64,000 nt of DNA from Odobenus rosmarus divergens (lineage: Eukaryota > Chordata > Mammalia > Carnivora > Odobenidae). Shown in pieces: positions 23,026-35,120 of the stretch. Within the stretch, counting starts at the first letter, position 1. Each line of letters opens with the position of its first letter. Below the pieces are notes generated by a model. That model saw nothing but the letters and a program-made list of their open reading frames with translations. It did not search any database and was not told where the DNA came from. The position numbers were made by a program, and so were the translations under genes. The DNA is taken from the NCBI RefSeq assembly GCF_000321225.1, contig NW_004451007.1:216296-280295 (forward strand). The letters are read 5' to 3'.

Positions 23026-25004
23026 ATCCATCTTCCATTTTGAGAATGAAACCTGGCTGCTATTTGCATCAAATAGCCAAAATAGTAATACATGTTAATT
23101 TCATCTTTCCTGTTTTAGACAGTTATGGTTTTTCTGGTATATTGGCTGCATGCTTTGCTGTTTTAAGTATGTTAAAACTGGTTAAAAACCTACCAGTTGA
23201 GTAACAGCATATAATTCTGCTTATTTATAATGGCAGAAGCTATAATCTTTGGAATAAATATTAAATGGATCAATTACATCAGAGATTTACAGAATCTTCA
23301 AATTGAGTAAAATGAAAACTTGCCAAGGAAGGTATTATCAAATTAGAAATTAAAACAAGATTTAAAGAATTTCCTTTAATAAAGGAAAACTAGTACAACA
23401 ACATCCAAAATCCCTGCTTATATTAGAATGGGACTTTTCCTCTGGGCATTAATAACATCATTTGTCTATTCTCGAACCCTACCCCCCTTTGAGCTGTAAT
23501 TATCTCTTTACCTGGTTTTACTAAATGGACTTCCAGTTCTTTAAGCCTACAGGAATATTTCTTAGTTATCTTTGCATCTAGGAAATTTTAGTAAGTCCTA
23601 ACAAATATTTACTAAATAAATAATTAAAACAGTTCAACATTTAACTACCTAAATTGTCTAAGGTTCCTTCCTAGGCTTAGCTTAATTTCCCAAAATAAAG
23701 CTAAAGTTAAAAAGTCATTCTCCTCCTCCTCACCGTCCACAGATGGGGACAAGCAACATTTTTCATCCTTGCTCTAGATTATAAATACCCTTGCTCTCCA
23801 ATCATTCTCTCTATTCTATTGTTTAATTTCCCCACTGGTCCTTAAAATACGGCAATGTATCCTGCAAATAATATTTTACAGTAGAGGCAGAGCAGAGGGT
23901 TTACTTTATTTGCATTCCTGTGTGGGTCGAAGTCCTGTCTACACACAATCCAAATACACATTCAGCTTTATTTGGGTCTCTCCGATGATCTCTGATTCTA
24001 TAAACTGTGTATTTTCCTTTGAGGCGAATTATTCCTTTTCAGAGATCATAAATTAAGTTTCCTAATCCCAAAGAATGATTTTTCCTTTATAGGATCAATT
24101 TATTAAGAAAAAAAAAAAGGAAAAGAAAGGATGTTCTGGTCAATGTTCTGAAGTGGTAGATTCCCAATTCCAGTCCGGCTACTAAGTCAAAGGCAAGATG
24201 ACCTGTCCTTGGGAAGGGAAGAGCTCTGTCAAGTGGACATTGTCCTGAAACCCCAGCCCTGCATGGCTAGGGCAATGCCCTATGACAGAGATGTTAATTC
24301 TAGCAGATAGAGTGGGTAGTCTTTTTGAAAGGTGAACTTTTTTTCCCAGAGGAAAAAAAGTCATACGTCATATGATCATAGGGACTTAACTGATTTTTAA
24401 AAACTGGCCCATTTATTTAAAAGTTATAAAAAAATAAAAAATTTAGCAAAGGGAAACTCGAGGTCAGAAAAATACGTTCCTACCTCTAACACACAAACTG
24501 AAATTCTCCAGAATGGCATTACCCAGATTCTGATCCAGGGACCCTGAGGAGCTTTCAGTGATGAATGATAGATTCCTCAGAAAGAGGACGCAGGGCTGGT
24601 ATTCAAAAGAGACAGAAGAATATTCTGGTAATTGTAATTAATTTACCAGAAGGTGGAGGAAAGACAAGTCCCCAAGGGCAAAGCAAAGACCAAAAAGACA
24701 CTTGCTCCAAGGCAAAAGAGAAATTAGTGATGAATATCGAAGGTCATTACCTGAAAATCTAAGACAGAAGCAAGGGCCTCTCAGGGATATTCTGAAAACT
24801 ACAAATAATACCAGAATACAACAATCTCAGTTTTTATTTCCTATTTAATAAAGCAATTTGAAATATCCCCTATTCCTATTCAGAAAGAAATTAAAATTTC
24901 ACAGCAGTTATGTTAAAACACAAGTTTATAATCCTAACTGGTTGGTTTGTGCTATAAAATGCCTTTCTAAATTCTGAAGTTGTTAGATGATATCCCATAA
25001 ATTT
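23026..25004. other. Unique non-coding DNA
   Basis: Single-copy AT-rich sequence with an A-rich run near 24108-24128. No exon, RNA gene or clear repeat was recognised. Confidence 0.5.
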
Positions 25005-25022
25005 AATAGTTAAGTCTTTCAG

Positions 25023-25217
25023 GGCGCCTGGGTGGCTCTGGGTGGCTGGCCTGGTTGAGCGTCTGCCTTTGGCTCGGGTCATGACCCCAGGGTCCTGGGA
25101 TCGAGTCCCGCATCGGGCTCCTTGCTCCTTGGGAGCCTGCTTCTCCCTCTGTTTCTCTCTCTCTCCCTCTCTCTCTCCGTCTCTCATGAATAAATAAATA
25201 AAATCTTTAAAAAAAAA
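25023..25217 (+). repeat. CanSINE with duplicated head segment
   Basis: Forward SINE flanked by an 18-bp perfect target duplication aatagttaagtctttcag at 25005-25022 and 25218-25235. The head contains a tandem copy of ctgggtggct (25028-25037 and 25038-25047), inside the A-box region. The longest reverse frame of the window (147 codons, 24891-25334) merely reads across this SINE. Confidence 0.95.
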
Positions 25218-25235
25218 AATAGTTAAGTCTTTCAG

Positions 25236-27945
25236 AAATGAACACAGCCCAAGATAACAGAGAACAAGGAAATACTTAAAAACAAAAAACAAAACAAAAA
25301 CCCTTGATCGAAGAATGCTGAAACAAATTTTCACGAGTTTTGATAGAGTTTAAAGTTATTTTGTTCATCTACTACGGCTTATTTGTGAAATCATGTTCCT
25401 GCTAAAATGTTACCCAATGACCAACCTAACTTACGTGTTATACAGTAAATTGGGAAATTGCTCAGTTCTCCTTCACTCAATCAGCTAATACTACTGAGCT
25501 CCCAGGATACTCCATGCCTTGTAATACGAGGAAAAATATTTAACAGTAATCAAAAAGGTCATGCTTCATACCTAAATCAGATTTCCAGTCACGTGCAGAC
25601 TCCTTCTAAGCTTAGCACCTCCTAACTCCTGGAAAGCATAGCTGTGCCTACCTTCGCGTCTTTCATTGAACCACTCCTTCCACCCTGAATGCCTTCTTAT
25701 GCCCCAAACGAGCAGCCCACTGAGCAGCTTTGTGATAAAGGGTAAAAGACAGCTCTGAGCTTTGGCCTCCTCATTGAGAGAAGGCCTCTGTGAGGCCCAG
25801 CCTGATTTCTTGGACACTACAGGACTCACTTACACAAACTCATCATTCTAGATAGAGCCAGCCCAAGATGCTATTTGTCCATCTAGGTCAAGGTAATCTC
25901 TCCTTGTCTGAAATCCTTCAACTCTAACAATTTAGCGTTTAATTGTTTTTCAACTGTTAAGTTAGTAATTCTCCCCAGATATAACAGGTCCCATCTTATA
26001 CCCTGAAGCATTTGGTCCAGTACTAGGCAAAATAGTCACTGATTCATTTATTGTTGAAGCCCAGAGAAGAGCCATTTAAAGGAATTTTTTCAAAAAGCAA
26101 ATAGCTTAGATATTAAAATTAACTTTTAGGAAATGTTTTAAAATTATAAGGAATCCCTCACAAACAAGCTATTTTCAAACTTTTTTAACAAACTAGTTGT
26201 AGTATTTTATCTAATGTTTTGCAAGTTCCAATATTATAAATCTTAGTTCTTAGATCATCCTCCAAAAATAAATTTTCTCTGTCATATGAGTAAAGTACAA
26301 CATTAATTGTATCATTTCACTATCATGTGTAAGTATAACAGTGCTTCATGAGGAAAATACCATCTGGCCTCAGGACTGTTCATAAGACTTTCCTGAAGGA
26401 TGATTATGTTGCATTTGTAAGATTAATTATTTTCTATGCTACAAGCATCAGCACCTGTCGGCATGGTTAAATGGTTAGCTTAGTGGCTATCAAACATCAC
26501 ATGTAATTCAGCATTAAGGTAATGACATATATGTGAATAAAGTTTGTCAAAGGTGAAACATTTTAGACTGGGGTATTTCATTTGATCAAAATACACAGCA
26601 TCAGCAGGTAAGAAAGCAAGAGTTTATAGTTTTCTTCATTGCCATCTGTTAAATAGCACTTTTTTCCATATCAGCTCCTCGAATAACATAATCAAGTCCA
26701 AGAGCAGGATTATAGCCTTGTAAAACCTTGCTATGAACCATTTTACTGTAACCAAATGACGGATCCAAATATTTTGTACTTATTATAATAAGGATCACAT
26801 TCACCACAAAGTTTACAAAGAGTTCTTAAAATGGCAACCAAAACTTAGAGTCGTGGTTAAATTTCTTCTCTGGAGACTTCATCAAGCACATTGATGGGGA
26901 CTAGACAAAGTGGATCAAATTCCTAGTAAGTATTTTGTCACACAAAAGATTTTATTTGGCACCCCCATCTAGAAATTAATTTACATTTTTTTTCTACAAA
27001 TTGTTCAAAGATTCACAAAGCAATTCTTATCCTCTCATTAATCCAATTTTATATTAGATTATAAAGTGGTGTGTTACACATGGTGTTTTATGGCCACACA
27101 GCTGTTCCTTAAATGGTTGTTTTCTTAATTGTACTTAGTTTCTTGAATCTAATGCAAATATGCTGTAAATTTTTTTCATTATTTAGGACACAAGTATGAA
27201 AAAAAAAAAAAAACAGGAAAAATCCTGTCAATACCCACAGGCAGGAGTGCATACCCTATCTTAAGGGGGAGTATTTCAGCACTGGTGGAGGGCTGGTCTG
27301 CACCAACTAGAAGGTTCTTTCTCACCTTGGTCTCTGACCACAGGGGCTGGGTTTGTTCTTCACAGTGAACGAAACTAAAGGAGTCTAAAAATACTTTGTG
27401 AGCAGCCTAAAAGCAAGTGACAATTTATGCCAACTGAGCAGAAAAAAATGCTGATATTAAATTTGCTGCCTATGGACTTCTGATGGGAGAAGGCCTGGTA
27501 AAACATGTTTGTTGCTGTTGATCTGTTTTGCAGAGCCATTCCCTCAATTAGCTTCTGGAGACACAGATAGTGTAATTAAGTAACTAAAGATAACATCCCC
27601 CAAGAAACTCATTTTCAGTATCAGGACTAAGACTACAGCAGCGTCTTGCCTAAATTTCATATTTTATTGTCCCTGCCCACCTTCTGCTGGAGGTGCTAAT
27701 GAATAGACAAAGAGCCCAAAAGTCACACGATAAAGAGAAGATTAAAAATCTGAAAAAGAAGCACTTTGATCCAACAGAAACCTGGGTAATCTACAGTTCG
27801 ATCATAAGCACCATTGTCCACACAAAAAAAGCAGGACCACTTTGGCCTAAGTAGGAAAGAGCAAGAAAAAAAATTTTTTTATCTTTTAAACACAACTTAA
27901 AGGATTATAAATTATTAAAAACTGAGGGGAAAAAAGACCTTAAAG
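25236..27945. other. CanSINE-free unique DNA
   Basis: Repeat-poor single-copy sequence. A possible ancient repeat trace sits at about 25485-25545. An A-run lies at about 27199-27213. Segments near 26340-26560 and 27480-27600 look unusually clean of transposons. No gene could be supported. Confidence 0.5.
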
Positions 27946-28060
27946 ATCACCTCATGGGTTAAGAAACTAAGACCCCAAATGTAAGCAACTCAATCAGGGT
28001 CACAAAGCTGGTTAGTTGCTGAACAAGAACAAGAACACAGATTTTCCTTATTTTCAGTCC
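27946..28060 (-). repeat. MIR fragment, reverse
   Basis: Core of a MIR in reverse: 'ggttaagaaactaagacccc', 'gcaactcaatcagggtcaca', 'aagctggttagttgctgaac'. Diverged, ends eroded. Confidence 0.6.
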
Positions 28061-28435
28061 CAAGTTGACTCACCCCCGAGTCCCCACACCTTATTGAATG
28101 TTTATTTCAACTTGGTCCCTCGTTCCTAAAAGGTAGGATGCATTTTAAAGCTGCCTGAAAATGTACACACACACACACTATAGTCAAATGAATCACACCA
28201 TGTTTTTCTTTTAGGCAAATGGAAACAAGGCACAGATACCATCAAGTCAGGGATTCTCAATCATTGTCCTGAATTCAACATTTGGAGAACATGCCACGTT
28301 GGCTCTGCAATCAACTCCTCAGCATCACATTTTTGCACTGGGGGTGGGATGGTACATATTTTGGCTTAGTGAGCTCTATGTCTATTTGCCTTGCAAAGTT
28401 CAGCAGAGAGCAATTTTGCAGAGCTTAGAGAGCTT

Positions 28436-28448
28436 CCCCCCCCCCCCC
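28436..28448. repeat. Poly-C homopolymer (13 C)
   Basis: Thirteen consecutive C residues between 'agctt' and 'agcttgg'. Long C homopolymers are rare in this AT-rich window and prone to sequencing error. Confidence 0.9.
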
Positions 28449-29021
28449 AGCTTGGTTCACATGTAATCTGAAGCTTGTCCTGGATAGCCAGTGAGCAAAT
28501 CAGCCATGAGGACTTTTGTCTGACAAATTCGAATTACCAAATACCAACAATACATGACTCGGTGCTAGCAGCTAGCATAAATGAATCCTATTTATTTAAT
28601 TCTCTGTATACCTACTGGCCTCGGAGCCTTGACAAATACTACTCAAAGGCAGTACCTACCATTTTTTTGTCACCTGAAAACTGGCCAGCAGTTCTAAAGA
28701 CAAAAGTCAACCCCTTACTCAGAATTCTAAGGACACCAATGGGCAGTTCTGCAAGAAAGTCACTAAGCTCAAGCACAAGGGGGAAGAGATTTTCTCATTT
28801 TGTTTATTGTAGTTTCTTTGTTGTTTTGTTTTTACAGGGAGACTCAGGAGTACCAAAGAATAGCAGTAAGAGTTACTGACATTTTAGGAGTTGCTTTTGC
28901 ATCTTTATCTGAAAAATGCCAGAGAATCTCCCTATTAATCTGGTTTCTCCAAGCCACATAGGAAGGAAGCCAGTTTCAACACTATTCCACAGAGAAGGAG
29001 GATACTGGGAAGCAAGGGGCA

Positions 29022-29044
29022 GCACACACACACACACACACACA
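29022..29044. repeat. (CA)n microsatellite
   Basis: Eleven or so uninterrupted CA units. Likely polymorphic. Confidence 0.92.
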
Positions 29045-29849
29045 GGCACCGTTACTAGCTTCTTGGCCAGCTAAACAACTGTTTGTTCCAGTTTGGCCTG
29101 ACCCTTCAAACCTCATCCATACCGCAAAACCTCAAAAACTGGGATCAATAGAGCAAAGTACAATCTCTCATCCAGATGCAGGAAGCTGAGAGTTACTGGA
29201 GAAAAATCTTGTAACTATGCATCTGCTCCAATGCAGGCCTCAAGTCCTAACTGAGTGATCAGTACCTATGATTTTATTTTGTTGCTGTCCTTGTTATTTC
29301 TCCTTCTCCCGTTCCCTCAGGGACCATTCTGAACCTTCACTAGGCTCGGCCCAACCTATAGGTAACTCCGCCTGCCAAGACCACAGCGCTTCTGGGAAGA
29401 TGGAGGCTACCAGCCATGGTCCAAGTTCAACTCCCCACTCTTCATCCTACGAACCCATCCACAGCCACACTCATTCCTCACTCCAGGACTCCACCTGGAA
29501 GTCCTTCATGACTAGCTTTCCAGCTGTGTCCTTGACCCTGACGTCAGGTAGAGACACCCTTTCCTTTTTCAACATCTGTCTTTACACTTCCCTTGTACAT
29601 AGGACATAAACCTGTTGAAAAATGGTCATTTTTCTCTCCAGGCCTGATCTTAATGCACTTCTTAGTTGTAACTGTCAGTCCCTACACCCACCCCTCACAC
29701 ATACAATTCACACGTACTGACAGATACACACACCGCACAGCTCAAACGCACTGAGAAAAGATACTCCTCCACCTAGCAATCACAATAACCTATTCTACTT
29801 ACTCCCCCTTGCTTCTCTGAATAGGCTTGATTTCCCATCTTGGGCTCCT

Positions 29850-30170
29850 AATTTCCCACCTGCCCCTTAAATCTTCATTCCCTGGGGCATCATTTCCATG
29901 TCATGGCTCTTCTAAGTCACCTTGTAGGATTTCATCCACCACCACGTGGCATTAACAAACAACTCCCTACTGGCAGCTCCTAGATCTCGACCTAGTAGCC
30001 CAGATTTAACCTCCATCTTCAGAAAACTATGGCCAGTGATCTGCTTAGCACTTGCCTGATGTTGCCACGTTCATGTGCATCTGAAAATCAAACTTTCTTC
30101 TCAATCTGGTCCTGTACTCTCTATCCCTCTTCTCAGCACTAGGGTCATCACAACCCTAGAATCCATACTG
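29850..30170 (+). mobile_element. LINE-2 (L2) 3' region fossil
   Basis: The order of phrases follows the L2 reverse-transcriptase 3' region: 'cacctgccccttaaatcttc', 'attccctggggcatc', 'tttcatccaccaccacg', 'gcagctcctagatctcgacc', 'tagcccagatttaacctcc', 'tgcatctgaaaatcaaactt'. It is a highly diverged, frame-broken relic of a CR1-like non-LTR retrotransposon that was active early in mammal evolution. Confidence 0.7.
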
Positions 30171-33100
30171 CGTAACACTGCCTTTGGGACTTACTACATA
30201 TTTAATGTGCTGACTGAACGAACTGATTAATTACTTCTAATATTATAATATCCTATGGAATTAGCATTTGGATCATGTGAATAACATGACAGTCAATGCC
30301 ACAGGACACAGGTTATAAACTCCTACTGTGCCCATCTTCTCAAAGGGTAATACAAATATCATCTACCGGGAAGCATGTTCACCACTATATTATAAACTTG
30401 TTTCAGAAACTAATCATAATTAGTGACCAGACTATAGGGCCTTTGAGACCATGTTAATTTCTGCCTAACAAAAGGGAGAAGTTCAACACTCTAGCAGGTA
30501 GAAACAGTGAAGCTAAATTTACTCTGGAACAACCTGGTTTGCAATTGAGAAGTTGATGCAATTAAGAAAATGTGTTTATACATTTCCAAAGGAGGGATTA
30601 ATGGGGTTACTATTTTCTTAGCCTAATGAAGTAGCTTTTCAGTTCCAGAATTACCCCTCAGTCCTCTCCAACATCAGAATTCTGCAGTTCTCCAGTTATT
30701 GTTATGCTTAAGCAATTCCTCTACTTCTGTCTAATTCCTTAAGTCTCCTGGTCAAACTTTATTTCCTTTATTTATTAAGCCGTTATTGTTTCTAAGTAAA
30801 AGGTCCTTTACTTCTCATTCAGTCACATTTGAGGTCTTTCGTCTCCCACTGAGAACAGACTGTATATGTAACAAAAATCTTCAGAGTATAATCAGGAGTG
30901 GAAGGGCAAATTCCCTGGGCCAGCCTCACATCCTGTCAAAATCAGGATCCTCCAGCACTGTGGGGACATTGACCGTGGTTCTAAACAGCATATGAATCTG
31001 GACAATTACAAATGTATGTTTTTGCTTTCTGTTCATACACAAGCCACACTAGGGGCTTGCCTCAAGTTCAATGGCTCCTTGTATTCAGGCAGTTTCCCAG
31101 CCCATGCTCTCATCTCATTAGAATTTCTGTATCCTCTGGTCTTGCAGAGTTCCCTTTACCTTCTTTTGTATCAGACAAAAGATGGTAATTTACGTCTAAT
31201 TAACGGAACTGAGTCATAATGAGTTCTTTTCTCTTAGACAGCATTTGAATGTCCAAAATAACCAGCAAGATTGGGCTTTTTAGTCTCTCTCCAGCTTAAG
31301 GTTTTATAATACAATGCTCACATTCAGGCCTCCTACTTTGCATACAGTCAGAGGGCTGGAGGTTATCCACATTGTGAAATTTTTTGGCTAGTTATGCCCA
31401 GAGTGATTTAATGGCGTGCGAGGCGGATTTAATATTTTCTGCTAAGCAATCTGTTGAAACAGTCCAGCTTACGATTGCCTCCTTTTTATGTCTCTTCCTC
31501 AGACTTTGAATGGTATTTTTTGCCAGTTGATGAATTTGATAGCATTCTTTATGAGATCAATTTCCTTGCAAAAGACACAAAAGACAGGATGAAAGACAAG
31601 TTTGATGCAAAGCACACAAAGGGCTGTGCATCTGTGTGAAGAGAAGCATGGTAAAGCATAAAGTGGTTCCCCCCATGCCACGAGGAGGGACAAAGATGGA
31701 ATGATGTAAACACAACAAGCCTGCCTGAAGAAAGCAAAAGCACATGTTCTAACAGAAACAGTAACCGGCATAAAGTACTAAAAGCATCTTCTCCCTCTCC
31801 CACATGCCCAAGGGTTTTAAAATGCCCTCTATACATGCAGGCATGCCAACACAAACAAACCACAGAGTCTGAAGGCCACGGGCATCACGCCCTCCTGCAA
31901 TGACACCATTTCGACACATTGGGTTTTTTACTCCTGGGACCATCTTCATTCAATCTATTACTTTGGGTCCAAAAGAAAAAAAAAATTATCCTCTCTCTAC
32001 ACCTGGACTACCTCAATACCCGAATATAGATTCCTTTAATATAATATTGTTATATTTTTTAAAGTGTGGCAAGACGATTTCATTGTCATTGTCTTCTGTT
32101 GCAATATACCTTCTGCTCTGTTCCGATCTTAAAATCAAGAAGAAAAGAAAACAAAAAAAACATGCTGAGCAGAAGACGTTCATTATGGGAGCCCTGGCCA
32201 GGGAAATGACAGCTGTGGTATATAGAAGGGCAGGCGAATCCAGGCTACCAATACTCAGATTTTTGTTCTTTGTCTCATCTTTTTCCCTCCCCCTGAGAGA
32301 AGGCAGAATATAACATTTACAAACACAAGCTCCTCAAGTAGACATACTTGACTTGTCAAAATGGAAAGACGATTCTTTGGTAACTAGGCTGCTTGGAAAA
32401 ATATTAAACCAGACAGTAAGTCAGAGAAAATTAAATGCTACCTTGATTAATTAGGCTTAATGGGTAAGAAGAAACTAATTTATAATGCTAAGCTGACAAA
32501 AATAGGTTAAAGGAAAAAGAGAACTTCACGTCAAATTAAAGTATAATTTCTTCTTCTTTTTTTGCGGGGGGAGGACAGACTGGTACTCAGAAAAAGATCT
32601 ACATTTTTGAGCATATAAACCAAAATCTCTGACATCTCTATAGGCACGTTTAAGCAACTGTCCTTGCACAACGACAGTAAAAATCTAGTATCAGAAATAA
32701 GCCATTCATAAGAAGCTCTGAACGTGCAAATGGCTTTGAAGGTTAATTTATAAATCTGACATTTGAACCACAAGTTTTTCCAAACTAAACTGAAAATCAT
32801 GGGGATGTCTGCAATCAAGGTCAGAGGATCTTTTCTAATCTAGAGCAGAGCGAATGAATAGCACGAGGGACCTCACAGCATCGCCTGCTATCTCGTGCCC
32901 TTGAAGGCACACAGACAGAGTCATGGGGGAGGAATGTCCTGGGTGTAGGTCTGTCCTAGAGGGCTCTGGGGAGTTGGGGACCTCCCAAAGTGGGTGGACA
33001 GGGGAATAAAGATTTCCAGCGCCAATAGCGCCCCCAGTGGTGGGGAAGGCTTCCTACTGGGCTGGGTGGGTGGGGTCCCTGGGAGTGTCCCATGGTGGCC

Positions 33101-34120
33101 ACCTTTGTAGCAAGTCGAGTGTTTCTAAACTGGGGGCTGCCTCTACTTATCAAAAGATAACCACAACTCAAAGTAGTGTAAGTGAAAAAAGAATGAAAGC
33201 AGATACTGTGTACCATGAGAGAAAGCACGAGTTTTATACTGGGTGCTGGGTAAAGAATAAAGTGAAACTTCACTGGGAAAAAAACTACAGCTGACTTAGA
33301 AAAAAATACATAGATTATTATACTTAAGTATAACTTCTAAAATAACCATGCTAAAAGAGCTTTATAAACAAATAAAAATCTGCATGCCTGGGACTTAGTT
33401 TGACTCATTTGTTCTTTCTCACAACTCAATATACACAGAAAAGAGAAGGAAACATAGTTTGACAACAGATCAGAAGTATGATCCCTTTACTTGCCATTCA
33501 AAACCATTTATACACTCCAGAAGACTATTTTGTTATAAAGAACTGCAAGAAACAGACTTTATAAAATCCTAAATGCCAAATAAACTTACTTTGACTCTAA
33601 GCAGATCAGGACACCATGAACTGATAACTTTCTGGAAAAAAAAAATTAGGACTTCAAATAAAGGAGTCAAAACACCACAAAAGTCCTTCAAAGATAATAA
33701 TTACCACAAAAAAATCAAACAGCAATATTCAGTCTCAACGTAGAAAGTATAACAATGGCATACCTTTCTTCACATTATAATTATTATTATAGTTAACAGC
33801 ATTTCCTAGATGTAAGGAATTTTAAAGTGGTTATTATGTCTACCTACGAATATCTAGATTTTCACACTTTTTTCCCCAAAAAGTTGCATATAAATTGATA
33901 GTCTATAAATAAAGCCATACTTTAAATGTCCTCAAATTATTTAAATAATTTAAAACAATTTCAACTACAGTTTTGTTCAAGTCCAATAATCTTTTCTAAA
34001 GCACATGGTTAATTAAACCTAATTTATTGATTTCTTATTTGGTTATCATTTTTTTTTCTTAAAGAAAGGTTAGCTGAAATTATGATTCGTACTCTTACCA
34101 GGTCTTATTGCAAGAAATAC
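30171..34120. other. CanSINE-free unique DNA, partly CpG-bearing
   Basis: Single-copy sequence. 31380-31640 contains CpGs in an AT-rich setting ('ggcgtgcgaggcggattt'). 32900-33130 is locally GC-rich with a 'gcgccaatagcgcccccag' motif. Overlapping frames at 31454-31949 and 31900-32313 on both strands lack any family resemblance. No promoter, exon or RNA can be established. Confidence 0.45.
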
Positions 34121-34261
34121 ATTCAGCAACACATATTTATCTATTGGGCACATAGTACCTAAATGTATATGAATGGTGCCAGGAATACAGCAGGAAACAA
34201 GACAGAGCCTGATTCCTGACCTAATGGAGACCTCCACACTTCAGACCCATGTCTGGTGGAC
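34121..34261. repeat. Ancient mammal-wide repeat fragment
   Basis: Reads 'cattcagcaacacatattta', 'ggtgccaggaatacagcagg', 'gacctaatggagacctccac', a fossil type common in mammalian genomes and probably of L2/MIR age. Same class as 18636-18770 and 44224-44325. Confidence 0.5.
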
Positions 34262-34458
34262 AGAGAGTCTTCAATACCATAAACTCTGCTTTTACAAACT
34301 CTTTGATTATATTTTTTTAGTATATCTTTGAGGTTTCAGTGATAACAAATTAAAATGTAGTTAGCATGCTTCAAAACAGTTTTTGAATGCCATAGCTGTA
34401 AGGGTCTTGGAGATTAGCCTGGCTCTTCCCTTCCTTTTTGAATAAAAGTACTATTTTT

Positions 34459-34671
34459 TATTTTTACTTTTTTTAAATTTTATTTATTTATTTTGAGAGA
34501 TAGAGAGATCATGGGGTTCGGGGGTGGGCAGAGGCAGAGGCAAAGAGAGGATCCCAAACAGACTCCTGAGTGTGGAGCCCGTTGCAGGGCTGATCCCAGG
34601 ACCCTGAGCGCATGACCCAAGCAGAAACCAAGAGTCAGATGCTTAACCGACTGAACCACCCAGGCACCCCA
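34459..34671 (-). repeat. CanSINE, older subtype
   Basis: Reverse-oriented SINE with 'accaagagtcagatgcttaa' and 'gaaccacccaggcacccc'. Target-site duplication of 18 bp with two mismatches (aataWaagKactattttt) at 34441-34458 and 34672-34689. Confidence 0.93.
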
Positions 34672-34906
34672 AATATAAGGACTATTTTTCGATTTACAAA
34701 CAAAACTACACAAAAATATAGAACTCTGTGAACTCCCTCGAACCTATTAATAATTGTTCTTTTTAGCGTCTGTTAACTAAGATAGTACACCATGAAAAAA
34801 ATACTTTAGATTTTTAAATTTTAAAACACATACTGATGTGTTTAAATACATGCTTATTACACTGACTTCAATAACATTTAAGTTAATTTAAAGATGAGGC
34901 CACTTA

Positions 34907-35101
34907 GGGGCTCCTGGGTGGCTCAGTCGTTAAGCTTCTGCCTTCGGCTCAGGTCATGATCCCAGAGGTCCTGGGATCGAGCCCCGCATCGGGCTCCTTG
35001 CTCTGCAGGAAGCCTGCTTCTCCCTCTCCCACTCACCCTGCTTGTGTTCCCTCTCTCGCTGTATCTCTCTCTGTCAAATAAATAAATAAATAATAAAATC
35101 T
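34907..35101 (+). repeat. CanSINE, full length
   Basis: Forward SINE with 'cactcaccctgcttgtgttc' and an extended aaataaataaataaataat tail. Target-site duplication ttaaagatgaggccMctta (19 bp, one mismatch) at 34888-34906 and 35102-35120. Confidence 0.95.
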
Positions 35102-35120
35102 TTAAAGATGAGGCCCCTTA

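Larger units (their letters stand above)
28061..29849. other. Unique DNA with homopolymer and CA runs
   Basis: Single-copy sequence containing a 13-base C-run at 28436-28448 and a (CA)n run at 29022-29044. A 134-codon forward frame at 28475-28879 and a 113-codon frame at 29268-29609 show no domain, no signal and no splice context; I treat them as chance. Confidence 0.5.

Noticed and set aside
22893..23093. Acidic aspartate-rich reverse frame
   Set aside because: It is the translation of the CAT/CCA repeat tract.
24891..25334. 147-codon reverse open frame, the longest in the window
   Set aside because: It reads across a CanSINE with an 18-bp target duplication; the protein text (basic/GE-rich run then GARCGTRSQDPG) is the usual translation of a reverse CanSINE.
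28475..28879. 134-codon forward open frame in unique DNA
   Set aside because: No recognisable domain, no promoter or splice context, ordinary composition; a frame of this length is expected by chance in 64 kb.
31499..32313. Overlapping frames on both strands
   Set aside because: Frames overlap each other in several phases, show no family features and include lysine-rich low-complexity text.
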